64,000 nucleotides of DNA from an uncultured Lachnospiraceae bacterium (GCA_947566645.1 CANOKL010000006.1:62001-126000), one strand, 5' to 3'. Shown: positions 1-7,794, counted from the first letter of the stretch. The notes: generated from the sequence alone by a model not told the origin. Translations and numbers: made by a program.

Positions 1-848
1 GACATTCTCTTTTCCAACTGGGAAGGATCTTCCATAATCATTTCAGGGAACGACTCGTCAATCAGCCACACACCAGGAAAAATGTGCCCCCGCATCATGA
101 CCATAACCGGATTTAATCCCATGGCCTCCAGGCATGCCACATAAAACAGCGTCATATCCATACAGGTTCCCAGGTGCTGATCCAGCACAGCGTCCACCAG
201 GCGGATCCTCTGCCCGATCTTCTCAAAGCTCGAAGGCGGCTCTGCATAAATAATATTTTTCTGCTGAATGGCTGCATAAGCCGCTGCTGCCATATGCTTT
301 ACACGGTTCGGTCCGCCATGCTGGTATCCGGCCAGAGAAGGATCCTTCGTCCACTTTTCCAGATAATTTGCAGCAAGGCCCAACATACTTGTAACTGCAT
401 AATGATTCGGCATAACAAACGCCGTGAGAAGTTCAGGGGTGTATTGCAGCCCCGGCCATTCATCAAATGCCAGTACCGTGACACTCACTTTCTCTGAAAG
501 AAGCTGCTCATTTCCTGCACAGATGCTGATTGTCATCTGACAGATAACTCTCTCTGTCAATGATGCCAGGTAATCTGCATTTACCATAACATCCAGTTTC
601 TTAAAGTGCCTCTCCTCCTCCGGCTTCATTTTGTCAATACCAAACACAAGCTTTTCTGTCAGTCCATTTTCTGAGCTGACTTCTACGGCAAGCTGGTCAA
701 GGTCTGCCCCGGAGGTATTCTTAAGGCAGATATCCCTGACAATACGTGCTCCGTTATGAATCGCCGCATAGGTCAGCACATCATCAATCTCACAGCTGAT
801 CTGCAACCCGTTCTCTGACGTTCTTACGTCAGTCTGTTTTTCTTCCAT
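1..848 (-). CDS. N-terminal part of a large DUF4011/helicase-type protein (truncated by window edge)
   Basis: The minus-strand frame starts at an ATG at 848 and stays open to the window edge, giving about 282 residues. Around residues 220-260 there is a transglutaminase-like stretch, LGTCMDMTLFYVACLEAMG, followed by a conserved HIFPGVWL. I recognise this N-terminal layout (beta-rich region, then transglutaminase-like region) from very large clostridial proteins annotated DUF4011/DUF3320, which continue into a superfamily I helicase and often a Vsr/DUF559-type nuclease. Some are listed among predicted antiphage systems. The helicase and nuclease parts would lie left of the window, so the family call rests on recall of this segment alone. 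It heads an island rich in toxin-antitoxin genes, which fits a defence role, but that role is inference. Confidence 0.6.
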   Translation of the reverse strand, partial: MEEKQTDVRTSENGLQISCEIDDVLTYAAIHNGARIVRDICLKNTSGADLDQLAVEVSSENGLTEKLVFGIDKMKPEEERHFKKLDVMVNADYLASLTERVICQMTISICAGNEQLLSEKVSVTVLAFDEWPGLQYTPELLTAFVMPNHYAVTSMLGLAANYLEKWTKDPSLAGYQHGGPNRVKHMAAAAYAAIQQKNIIYAEPPSSFEKIGQRIRLVDAVLDQHLGTCMDMTLFYVACLEAMGLNPVMVMMRGHIFPGVWLIDESFPEMIMEDPSQLEKRM

Positions 849-927
849 CGTAAAGCCCCCATTCCTCTATGGCACTGCGCCGCGTATGCAGATTTCACTG
901 GCACAAATCCGGCGCAGCATTGGTACA

Positions 928-2160
928 TTATCCCCTGAGTGCTAACAGCCATGCCGTGACATGGATTGCCTGTTGGAATTTCCCCTCAGCAATCAGGGCT
1001 TCGATCTCCTGTGCAGTATACTTTCCGGCATTCAGGAATTCCGTTTCATCCAGTGACTGTCCGGACACTCTCCTGCAGTTCTTCGCCGCAAAAAGATACG
1101 CATAATTATCTGCTATGGTCGCATTGGAGGGTACTGTGAGCAAATGCTTCCATTCACTGGATTCGTATCCCGTTTCCTCTAAAAGCTCCCTCTTTGCTGC
1201 TTCCAACGCATCCTCCGCAGGCAAATCATCTGCCCCTCCATATTCCCTGCCGTCTTTCCTCTCAATCCCTCCTGCCGGGAACTCCGTCGTAACCTCTTTG
1301 ATCCCCTGCCGGAACTGACGGACACACAGATAATTCCCCTCTTCATCTGAAGCCACGATCACAACATAATCCCTCCGGCTGTAGCTGTAATAGGGTTCAA
1401 ATACACTGCCATCTGGAAACCGGTATGCAGATCTTCTGAAATCAATCCATTCATCCTGGACGATATGCTCCGTGCTGACTTCTTCCCAGGCGAGGGGATT
1501 TTGTTCTTCTTTCTCTTTCCCTTTCTGTTCTCCCTTCTTTTCCCCACTGCCTTTCTTTGCTCCGCTATCTTTCTTTGCCTTGCTGCCTTTCTTTGCCATG
1601 CTGTTCTTCTTTGTCCCGCTGTCTCTCATTGCTCCATTGTCTCTCATTGCTCCGCTGTCTTCCCCGCCGTCTTGCTTTGCTCCGCTCTCTCTCGTTGTCG
1701 TGTCAGGTTTCACATCTTCCACATATCCAAACCCGTGTCCTTCACACCATCTGACCGCAGCTTCACGATAAGCTTTATCCTGATAGTCATACCAGCTTTG
1801 TTCAATCCCGTACCGGTTAATGGCATCCTTGAATCTCCGGAATGCTCCCCTGCCCCTGATTGCATCTTCCAGAGTGTCCTGAATCTGTCCCCCGGGCAGG
1901 CTCCATATAAAGTGTTCCATGATACTGTACTCGTTAATGTCAAACTGGGAGGGCAGACCGAAGAAACGGACATTCCACTCCTCTTCGATCAGCTCGGAAA
2001 GCTCCTCATCCTCCTCGCATAGACTGCCTAAGAACTGATTCTCCGGCAGGCTCACAACTTCCATATTTTCGATGTCCAGATACTGGCTCCACATATCGTC
2101 TACCATTTCGATGGCATCAATGATTAGTTTTAAAGGTATTCTGATGTTGCTTTTATTCAT
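928..2160 (-). CDS. UPF0158-NUDIX fusion hydrolase with hexapeptide-repeat linker
   Basis: About 410 residues in three parts. Residues about 1-150 look like an UPF0158-family domain: acidic, with a helix carrying RRFKDAINRYG and a WYDYQDKAYREAA segment. Residues about 165-250 form a low-complexity linker of roughly seven six-residue units of the type DSGAKK/DSGAMR/GSKAKK. The rest is a NUDIX domain of the ADP-ribose pyrophosphatase kind with FPAGG and REL-LEETGYE, the NUDIX box being interrupted by an insertion of about 14 residues after the first glycines. It would hydrolyse a nucleoside-diphosphate-linked substrate. The start at 2160 is preceded by AGGAGG; an in-frame ATG at 2193 has no such site. 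The substrate and the purpose of the fusion are unknown. Confidence 0.75.
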   Translation of the reverse strand: MNKSNIRIPLKLIIDAIEMVDDMWSQYLDIENMEVVSLPENQFLGSLCEEDEELSELIEEEWNVRFFGLPSQFDINEYSIMEHFIWSLPGGQIQDTLEDAIRGRGAFRRFKDAINRYGIEQSWYDYQDKAYREAAVRWCEGHGFGYVEDVKPDTTTRESGAKQDGGEDSGAMRDNGAMRDSGTKKNSMAKKGSKAKKDSGAKKGSGEKKGEQKGKEKEEQNPLAWEEVSTEHIVQDEWIDFRRSAYRFPDGSVFEPYYSYSRRDYVVIVASDEEGNYLCVRQFRQGIKEVTTEFPAGGIERKDGREYGGADDLPAEDALEAAKRELLEETGYESSEWKHLLTVPSNATIADNYAYLFAAKNCRRVSGQSLDETEFLNAGKYTAQEIEALIAEGKFQQAIHVTAWLLALRG

Positions 2161-2194
2161 AAAAATGTCTTCCTCCTGTTCATTTCTATCCAAA

Positions 2195-2220
2195 AAGGAC
2201 TGGTTATATGTCCAGTCCTT
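2195..2220 (-). terminator. Terminator of the PanA-PanT-like operon
   Basis: A 9-bp perfect stem (AAGGACTGG / CCAGTCCTT) with an 8-base loop. Read on the minus strand it is followed by a T tract. It overlaps the stop codon of the preceding toxin-like gene and lies before the ribosome binding site of the NUDIX fusion gene. Confidence 0.7.
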
Positions 2221-2677
2221 ATGTATGCTTTAGCGTGGATGGACAAACCTCATGCTTTGGATCATACCACAAAACTTCGAATTTTTCACTTTTCCTAATA
2301 CCAATAATTCGTGTAAGATTATTAAATGCAAAAGAAAAAAGAGAATCCTCATAGTCTGACAGCCGTTTGGCATCAAATCTATCCCGAGCATCTTTTGACA
2401 GGCTGTCATATGAAATCATATGATGTTTAGACTTTCCCTGGTCATGCGTCTGCCTCTTTATTTCTTCCCAAGTCATATTCGAATAATTAATCATCTTTTC
2501 AATAAAATCTTGATGATCAAAATCTACACGATTTGTGTCAAAAGCAAATTTACCTGCACGATCCAAATTTGTAAATAGCCAGACCGGACGTTCCCTGTCA
2601 GAGGAAACGTCCGTCGTAACTGCTGTTTTTTTATGTTTTGTCTTTGATTGCTTTACTTCCTTATTCTTTTTTGCCAT
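2219..2677 (-). CDS. Predicted toxin partner of a Panacea antitoxin (PanT-like)
   Basis: A 152-residue protein with a lysine-rich N-terminus (about 25 residues), then a globular region. The C-terminal half has FAFNNLTRIIGIRKSEKFEVLWYD-type sequence (given here only by its character): a strand-turn-strand reading IIGIR then FEVLWYDP, ending CPSTLKHT. Similar ends occur in proteins encoded beside DUF4065 genes. It starts two bases after the stop of the upstream DUF4065 gene with a GGGAG site, so the pair is translationally linked in the antitoxin-first order typical of such modules. I do not recognise a named toxin fold; the toxin role is inferred from the partner and gene order. Confidence 0.6.
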   Translation of the reverse strand: MAKKNKEVKQSKTKHKKTAVTTDVSSDRERPVWLFTNLDRAGKFAFDTNRVDFDHQDFIEKMINYSNMTWEEIKRQTHDQGKSKHHMISYDSLSKDARDRFDAKRLSDYEDSLFSFAFNNLTRIIGIRKSEKFEVLWYDPKHEVCPSTLKHT

Positions 2678-2679
2678 AC

Positions 2680-3114
2680 TTAAAGACTCCCATAATATGC
2701 TGCCATGCTATCTAAAGTAATCTCATTCTGGCTAGATACCCCTTCCGGAAGTCCGGCACGGGCATCCTTCCATGGAGACTCCGAATGTGTCAGTTCACGT
2801 AGATCATACGGCTCTTTGTCTCCATAGCTGTTAAGCACAATGTCAATAGACTCCTTTTCATCCAAATTAAGATTATCTGCGCTTCCTTCCGGCAAATCCT
2901 GTGGGGCAATCATAAATTTCCCTTTATGGGCATGAAAAAGAATCGGGCAAACTGGACCATTCGCCCATGCTTCGAACCTTTCTTTCATGAGCCTTTGTTC
3001 AGTCCATGTCATATGCCATGCCTGAGAATAATAGCACAGCTTTTGGAGTTTCCAGGTACTCATTTTTCCTCTTTTCTGCAAAATATACTTTGCGACATCA
3101 AAAACAGATACCAT
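2680..3114 (-). CDS. DUF4065 / Panacea-domain antitoxin (GepA/SocA-like)
   Basis: A 144-residue protein covering almost exactly one DUF4065 (Panacea) domain. The N-terminal VFDVAKYILQK, then KLQKLCYYSQAWHM, FEAWANGPVCP and the C-terminal DARAGLPEG are typical family features. Panacea domains act as antitoxins in hyper-promiscuous PanAT toxin-antitoxin systems; SocA and GepA are relatives. A good ribosome binding site (GGAGGAAGAATA before ATG) fixes the start. It is the first gene of a two-gene unit ended by the hairpin at 2195-2220. It probably neutralises the protein encoded immediately downstream. Confidence 0.8.
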   Translation of the reverse strand: MVSVFDVAKYILQKRGKMSTWKLQKLCYYSQAWHMTWTEQRLMKERFEAWANGPVCPILFHAHKGKFMIAPQDLPEGSADNLNLDEKESIDIVLNSYGDKEPYDLRELTHSESPWKDARAGLPEGVSSQNEITLDSMAAYYGSL

Positions 3115-3219
3115 TATTCTTCCTCCATTTCATTATCAATACTGTACGCACTAGTTCTCTATAGTCTAAGACATATTTCGGTTCCTGTCAACAATGATAC
3201 CTTATAGCCTTGCATCTTC

Positions 3220-3969
3220 TTATCCAAAAATTTTCTGAACCTTTTCAAAATCCACCAGCCTGCGCATCTTTGCACTTTTCATGAACCGCGCATAGCGTTC
3301 TTTATCACCGATATCCCGGGCATCTTCCAGTAGAAATAAGATGATGTCCGTCTGGTCCTCCTTACATTTTTTAAGGCCATACTCTGCTGCTACAATAGCC
3401 TTGGCAGTGTCCTTGCCTCTGTAGTACTTGATCACTTCCATGTAGGGTTCTGCTTTATCACCAAGGTGGTTTTCAATGTATCTGATATATTTCTCCTGCT
3501 GCCCGCATTCCTTATACAGCTTCACGCCGTCAGCCTTCATATAATCAGATCCTGTCCCGAATATGATATCGGCACATTCGAGCTTCTCTTCCTGCGTGAA
3601 CATAAGCGCATGGAACAGATCCCTCATGGGATCGTATACTCCGTAAAAATCATAATACTCGCCTTCAATGATTCCCTCTAATACCTGCTTCCTGATCTCC
3701 CAGGACTCATCCTTTAATCTGCCGTCCTTTATCAGTTCTTCACATATGTTCCATATCTCTTCGATCTCCCACTGGTCGTCAATGTACGGCTCGTATTTCA
3801 GTGTGTTGATCAGACGCATGATCTCGTGCCACTGCTCCTCAAGGAAAGACTCCCTGGGTTTACTTTTCTCGGCGGCAATCATGACGCGCAGATCTTCGTA
3901 TAATTTTTCTTTCCCTTCAAGGGTCATGGTGTCAAGAAGATCGTATATATCGGGACGATTAAATGACAT
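3220..3969 (-). CDS. Hypothetical alpha-helical protein
   Basis: A 249-residue protein with no signal peptide or membrane segment. It is rich in Glu, Lys, Asp and aromatic residues and appears helical throughout, with hints of helical repeat pairs (IKYYRGKDTAKAIVAAEYGLKK and similar short helices) in the C-terminal half that could form a TPR-like array. The start has a strong AAGGAGG site seven bases upstream. It stands alone between the PanAT-like pair and the AbiE remnants, with about 100 bases on each side. I do not recognise its family and assign no function; its position makes membership of the accessory island likely. Confidence 0.7.
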   Translation of the reverse strand: MSFNRPDIYDLLDTMTLEGKEKLYEDLRVMIAAEKSKPRESFLEEQWHEIMRLINTLKYEPYIDDQWEIEEIWNICEELIKDGRLKDESWEIRKQVLEGIIEGEYYDFYGVYDPMRDLFHALMFTQEEKLECADIIFGTGSDYMKADGVKLYKECGQQEKYIRYIENHLGDKAEPYMEVIKYYRGKDTAKAIVAAEYGLKKCKEDQTDIILFLLEDARDIGDKERYARFMKSAKMRRLVDFEKVQKIFG

Positions 3970-4091
3970 GGTTTGGTACCTCCTTATAAAAATAATTTTT
4001 ACAGGTTAACAGATTAACAAATTCTACTTCTTGATATTTTCAATTTTCCCCCGAAATCTTAGACGCAATATCCGCTTCGAAAGCATGGATT

Positions 4092-4304
4092 TCAGCCAGG
4101 CATTTTGTTAATCTTATCGCAGATTCCACGGAATACATCTGTTATATTCTTTGAACTGATGGCAGGCTGAATGTAGGTGTTTTTCCCATTACGGTTTACA
4201 ATCTCATAGAAGTAATGGTTATCTGTATTCCATCCGCTCGGTGCATCTGGAATGTCAGGTAGCAGCCTGCTCATTTCATCTATAGTAAATCTGGTATACG
4301 TACG
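4092..4304 (-). pseudogene. Fragment resembling a DUF4268/PD-(D/E)XK-type nuclease C-terminal domain
   Basis: The minus frame reads TYTRFTIDEMSRLLPDIPDA, then SGWNTDNHYFYEIVNRNG and an SSKNI segment, before stopping at 4092. This resembles the C-terminal region of PD-(D/E)XK nuclease-like proteins annotated DUF4268, where tryptophan, asparagine and the YEI strand recur. Only about 70 residues remain. There is no ribosome binding site at the internal ATG (4274), and the frame begins inside the scar left after the AbiEii stub. I read it as debris of another defence gene. The family call is from memory and moderate at best. Confidence 0.45.
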
Positions 4305-4312
4305 ATTGCATC

Positions 4313-4429
4313 TTATTTAAATCGCATTCCTAAGCTTGAATAGCAACAAAGCCAGCTGTTATTTCCAAAACCCATCTTCGAATTTACGGCAAAGTTTTTC
4401 AATTTTGCTTTTACCGACTCAGCGTTCAT
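4313..4429 (-). pseudogene. Stub of an AbiEii nucleotidyltransferase toxin
   Basis: The first residues, MNAESVKAKLKNFA, match the usual N-terminus of AbiEii/AbiGii toxins. The ATG (4427-4429) overlaps the stop of the AbiEi antitoxin gene in the ATGA arrangement typical of abiEi-abiEii pairs. After about 17-20 residues the similarity ends and the frame runs into unrelated sequence, stopping at residue 38. The nucleotidyltransferase GS and DxD motifs are absent, so the toxin cannot be active. A deletion joined this stub to the nuclease-like fragment beside it. Confidence 0.65.
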
Positions 4430-5007
4430 GATACAAGCACCTCCAAATATGTTCTTATGACTTTCTCACAGCGCAGGCGCTTTGCGTAATCATACAGCCG
4501 GTTAAGCTGTCTGTCGCTGCGCTTAAGATAATTCTTCAGTACCTCCGCTGTTTCTTCAATGCCTACTTTATTCCTGTAGTAAATAATGTCAACAACAGTT
4601 TTCTCAATATCGAAGACATGAAATTTGTTCCCATCTTCATCCACCTCGGTAACACCGATATCCATTCGGGTAGAATCGAAGTAGAAAATCTTGATCTCTG
4701 GCCAGTCGGGGAGAGTGCTGACCTTTTTCTTACGATCAATCGCAACGTCCACGGCATTAGGCAGGAAATTAGTCAGATTGTAATATCTGGCTGCACTCAT
4801 AAGACAGATAACACCATTAGGCACAAAGGCTTCCGCACTGAAAAAATCATTTTCATCTCCTTGGTAGGAAAGATTTTCATATGTGCTGCGGTTTATCCGG
4901 TGAAGAATACCATCTTTTTCAAGCTGACCAATCTTGTAGTAGGAATATCCCATTTCCTTAAGCTCAGTGATTGTGATAAATTTCTTGTTTTCCTGGATTG
5001 TATTCAC
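4426..5007 (-). CDS. AbiEi-family type IV antitoxin / autorepressor (orphan)
   Basis: About 193 residues. The N-terminal winged helix (ITITELKEMGYSYYKIGQLE, then a DGILHRINRSTY wing) is followed by the AbiEi C-terminal domain (AARYYNLTNFLPNAVDVAID, then a FDIEKTVVDI motif). AbiEi proteins repress their own operon and counter the AbiEii nucleotidyltransferase. The GTG at 5007 is chosen because GGAGGTGA lies 5-6 bases upstream; the ATG at 5055 lies inside the operator and upstream of the promoter's -10, so it cannot be the start of the main transcript. The cognate toxin survives only as a stub, so this is a solitary antitoxin with an intact promoter and operator. Confidence 0.8.
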   Translation of the reverse strand: MNTIQENKKFITITELKEMGYSYYKIGQLEKDGILHRINRSTYENLSYQGDENDFFSAEAFVPNGVICLMSAARYYNLTNFLPNAVDVAIDRKKKVSTLPDWPEIKIFYFDSTRMDIGVTEVDEDGNKFHVFDIEKTVVDIIYYRNKVGIEETAEVLKNYLKRSDRQLNRLYDYAKRLRCEKVIRTYLEVLVS

Positions 5008-5026
5008 AGCAATCACCTCCACAATC

Positions 5027-5092
5027 ATCATACAATATTCAAAAAGAAATTTCAATTAATTTCTGCAAATATTTTTTTTGCCGAAATTAATT
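5027..5092 (-). promoter_or_regulatory. Promoter and inverted-repeat operator of the abiEi gene
   Basis: On the minus strand a TTGAAA (5050-5055) and TATGAT (5027-5032) box are separated by 17 bases. Overlapping the -35 side is a long inverted repeat, 16-base arms at 5054-5069 and 5077-5092 matching at 15 of 16 positions around an A/T spacer (core AATTAATTTC-GCAAA). AbiEi proteins repress by binding inverted repeats upstream of their operon, so this is the likely autoregulatory site. Confidence 0.7.
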
Positions 5093-5372
5093 AAAATTAA
5101 TAAAGTCGTTCTACAAAAACTTAAATGAAGATAACCCGTTTAATAAATTTTCTCTCTGTTGACACTGCTGGAAAATCCCGCAATTGGTCAGAAAGCATCT
5201 GACCAATTTGATCTTCTGCGTAGACTTTGTAAAATTTACGCATTGGCTTCAAATTTGTAATAGAATACTCAGCGTTGCAGATGTCTGAAAAGGGGTTATG
5301 CAACAACCTCAAACCGAATAGGTTCTCCGGAGCTGAAAGAAAACGCTTTTGGGATCTTACTCTTGCAAGATC
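5093..5372. other. Intergenic stretch without a convincing gene
   Basis: Between the AbiEi operator and the methyltransferase remnant I see no coding region with a ribosome binding site or recognisable protein. A 63-codon minus-strand frame at 5121-5312 lacks both. A short hairpin (GGATCTT / AAGATCC, 5352-5373) abuts the methyltransferase stop codon and could be its terminator. Confidence 0.5.
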
Positions 5373-5756
5373 CTATATTTTTACCAAAGGCGGTTTTACA
5401 AAATCATGCCAGACTGGATTTTTCTTAATCAGTACATTGAGCCACTTTTGACCTCGTCTGTGGCTTCTTACATCATAAGTCGTCCAAATACTTTCCTCTG
5501 TAAATATAGCAGCCTCTTCCAATAATTCCCCAAAGGTTTTTTCAGTAAAGTCTGTAAAATGCCTTCCTTCAACAATTCTCTCTTCTTCCCCATACTTCCA
5601 TGAGCCATAACAGATCCCGCCCGTTTTTAGCACCTTGCCAATTGATAGCAATGTCTTCGACTGGTTATCCTTTGAAACATGCAGCAGCGATGCACATGCC
5701 CACACAGTATCGAATTCATCAGAGAACGGAATGTCTTCTGCCTTCATTCGGAATAG
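5373..5756 (-). pseudogene. C-terminal part of a class I SAM-dependent methyltransferase
   Basis: The frame begins with FRMKAEDIPF, then FSDEFDTVWACASLLHVSK, which is the motif IV region of small class I methyltransferases. It is followed by a KTGGICYGSWKYGEEER strand and a tail ending PPLVKI. In intact relatives about 80-100 residues holding the SAM-binding glycine loop precede this region. Here they are missing and the frame meets a stop about 5 codons upstream of the internal ATG (5747). It lies directly after the GNAT gene ending at 5771. Most likely a deletion removed the first half and the gene is dead. Confidence 0.65.
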
Positions 5757-5770
5757 CCCGATCCATCAAT

Positions 5771-6280
5771 TTAGGAATCAGCGGCTTCGTTTGCCCATGG
5801 GACTAAATCTGTATTTTCCTTTTCCATCGTATGGTAACAGAGATAATCCCCGCCCCCTGCTTCAATTTTCTCATAGGTTTTTATCCGGTATCCCCGCTTC
5901 AAATACATACTTTCCGCCGGAAAAGACGCATCAATATGTACTGCATGATATTTTCTGAAAACCATATCCTCCAATAAGTCCATCAGCCTGCTGCCATAAC
6001 CTTTTGCCTGGTATTCCGGTAAAATAAACAGCCTGCATATCTCATTCCCCCGGATGCTCCCAGTTCCCACAGTTTCCCCCTGCACCACCGCAAAATAAAT
6101 ATCTTCCCTGGCAAGCGCTTCCCTTATCTTCTGTTCGTTATGCAGATCCAGAAAAAACTGTACTGCCCCGGAAGGATAATAATGGGGATAGACGGCCCTT
6201 ATTGTCTTCTCCACAATCTTCGCCACCTTCACCGGACATTCCGCCCGCTTTAGCTGCATATCAAGATCTTTATCCTGCAT
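5771..6280 (-). CDS. GNAT-family N-acetyltransferase
   Basis: A 169-residue protein with a GNAT fold. Motif A reads RLFILPEYQAKGYGSRLMDL, in which the Q-x-x-G-x-G loop binds the pyrophosphate of acetyl-CoA, and the last strand is preceded by YLKRGYRI. The substrate is unknown. The ATG overlaps the end of the upstream acetyltransferase gene by 11 bases and has GGAAGG eight bases upstream, so the two are co-translated. A 44-bp piece of this gene (6118-6161) recurs exactly at 8026-8069 within a recombinase scar. Confidence 0.85.
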   Translation of the reverse strand: MQDKDLDMQLKRAECPVKVAKIVEKTIRAVYPHYYPSGAVQFFLDLHNEQKIREALAREDIYFAVVQGETVGTGSIRGNEICRLFILPEYQAKGYGSRLMDLLEDMVFRKYHAVHIDASFPAESMYLKRGYRIKTYEKIEAGGGDYLCYHTMEKENTDLVPWANEAADS

Positions 6281-6749
6281 CTTGCCGCCTTCCGCTTTTC
6301 AAATCCTTTGCCATACACAATGATTCCGGCATATCCTTATACGGACCATAATTCGGGATCACTTGAAAACCCAGCTTTTTATATACGGCGCAGGATTCAG
6401 CCAGTAACTCCCCGGTTTCAAGAACCATTTTCTTATATCCCAGTTCAATACCCCATTCCATCAAAAGGGAAACAAGCCTGCTTCCTATTCCCCGCCCCTG
6501 ATATTCTGTATGTACAAACACCCGCTTCAATTCTATCGTTTCATCATCATATCTTCTGATAGCCCCACCACCAATTAACCGGTTCTCTTCATACACAACG
6601 ATTGCTTCCTGGATCTCATCCAACCGGTTATACTTTTTGTATTTGTCTCTTTCTATCTTTTTCCCGACACGTCTGTCCAGATCCATATCAAGAAGCCTGC
6701 AGTTTTCTACAAAATCTTTATTCCTGCCATCTGTTCTTTGAAATTTCAT
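6270..6749 (-). CDS. GNAT-family N-acetyltransferase
   Basis: A 159-residue acetyltransferase. It shows the central strand and motif A sequence ELKRVFVHTEYQGRGIGSRL, with the canonical Q-G-R-G-I-G acetyl-CoA loop, and a later AVYKKLGF before the terminal strands. GGAGGG eight bases upstream of the ATG supports the start. It is followed with an 11-base overlap by a second acetyltransferase gene and preceded by an FMN-binding oxidase-like gene, all in one direction, suggesting a small operon. The acceptor substrate cannot be told from sequence. Confidence 0.85.
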   Translation of the reverse strand: MKFQRTDGRNKDFVENCRLLDMDLDRRVGKKIERDKYKKYNRLDEIQEAIVVYEENRLIGGGAIRRYDDETIELKRVFVHTEYQGRGIGSRLVSLLMEWGIELGYKKMVLETGELLAESCAVYKKLGFQVIPNYGPYKDMPESLCMAKDLKSGRRQDAG

Positions 6750-6776
6750 ATAAAAAGCCCTCCGGAAATTGAGTGT

Positions 6777-7193
6777 CTAAAACTCGTACCTTGTCCCATG
6801 CGAAAGCAACAGCCCGTGTGTCAATTCCACACATAAAATAACCGTGTTCTCATCCCCAAAATCATTATGCCCGTTATCAATCCATTCAGAAAACACTTCT
6901 TTCAGCCTCTTTGCAATCCTATGGTTTTCTTCCTTTCCAAAATAGCCCAAATTTACCCCCTTGCCATGTGCAGTAAACCACTCGCCGGCTATTGCAATAA
7001 CAGGATTATTTTCCATATGTTTTATCTTATTTGAAAGCGCGTATGTAATAACATAAAACGCGCCATTCTCATAATAGGCATTTACATACCGTACATAAGG
7101 AACCCCCTTTTCTACTGTCGCCAACGCTATAACCGTATCTTTTCCAAAACGCTCTGTCATAATTTTTTCAGCTTCTTCACACATTTTTTTCAT
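6777..7193 (-). CDS. Pyridoxamine 5'-phosphate oxidase-like FMN-binding protein
   Basis: A 138-residue protein of the split-barrel flavin-binding type: a helix at the start, then TVIALATVEKGVPYVRYVN, a YALSNKIKHMENNP segment and AIAGEWFTAHGKG. The layout matches short pyridoxamine-phosphate-oxidase-like proteins that bind FMN or a related cofactor; true vitamin B6 synthesis is unlikely at this length. AAAGGAG precedes the ATG. It lies 27 bases upstream of the acetyltransferase pair and 88 bases downstream of another acetyltransferase gene. Confidence 0.75.
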   Translation of the reverse strand: MKKMCEEAEKIMTERFGKDTVIALATVEKGVPYVRYVNAYYENGAFYVITYALSNKIKHMENNPVIAIAGEWFTAHGKGVNLGYFGKEENHRIAKRLKEVFSEWIDNGHNDFGDENTVILCVELTHGLLLSHGTRYEF

Positions 7194-7281
7194 ATGTCCA
7201 TCTCCTTTACCGCTTCCAGGACGGAAGTCACGTTCTTACGGAATGTGCAGCTTACGCGCATTCCTGACCCGTGAATAGTAA

Positions 7282-7794
7282 CTATATTTCCTCTTTCAGC
7301 AGGGAATACATCTTCATATCAATCACTTTCCCATTTTTTACAGCATTCTTTCTTAATGTCCCTTCACATTGAAAGCCCGCTTTTTCCAACACACGGCAGG
7401 ATGCCGTATTATACGCAAATGGCTCTGCATAAATACGGAGAATATCACTTTTCTCAAAAACATATCCACAGACCTGTTTTACAGCCTCTGTCATAATTCC
7501 TTTTCCCCAGTATCCTTCCGCAATATAATATCCCATCTCGGCTGTCTGCCTGTGAATATTCTCCTGGCGGAAAACACCGATGCTTCCCACCACCCGTCCA
7601 TCTGCTGTTATGGCAAAAGCAAATGTTTCATCTTCATCCGCAGACAGCATAGCGGTAATAAAGTCCATCCCGTCCTGTTCCGTATAAGGATACGGCAGCC
7701 CATCTCTAAGATTATCCTGTACTTTTCTATTGGAAAGAGCCGCCGCCAGATCTGCCGCATCCGCCAGATCCCATTTTCTTATTTTACAGATCAT
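7282..7794 (-). CDS. RimJ/RimL-type GNAT acetyltransferase
   Basis: About 170 residues. The RimJ/RimL layout is clear: an N-terminal MICKIRKWDLADAADLA, then RVVGSIGVF, EMGYYIAEGYWGKGIMTEAV (acetyl-CoA loop with G-K-G-I-M-T) and a C-terminal NTASCRVLEKAGFQCEGTLR. Such enzymes acetylate protein N-termini, small amines or antibiotics. The ATG at 7794 has GGAGGTGG six bases upstream, so I prefer it to the in-frame ATG at 7821 that would place the ribosome binding site inside the gene. It is the third acetyltransferase in 2 kb. Confidence 0.85.
   Translation of the reverse strand: MICKIRKWDLADAADLAAALSNRKVQDNLRDGLPYPYTEQDGMDFITAMLSADEDETFAFAITADGRVVGSIGVFRQENIHRQTAEMGYYIAEGYWGKGIMTEAVKQVCGYVFEKSDILRIYAEPFAYNTASCRVLEKAGFQCEGTLRKNAVKNGKVIDMKMYSLLKEEI

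Noticed and set aside
1465..2022. Long plus-strand frames rich in Leu, Cys and Ser opposite the NUDIX fusion gene
   Set aside because: They are antisense to the repeat linker; the periodic DNA keeps several frames open. No ribosome binding site and odd composition.
5121..5312. 63-codon minus-strand frame between AbiEi and the methyltransferase remnant
   Set aside because: No ribosome binding site, no recognisable motif, and not required by the context.
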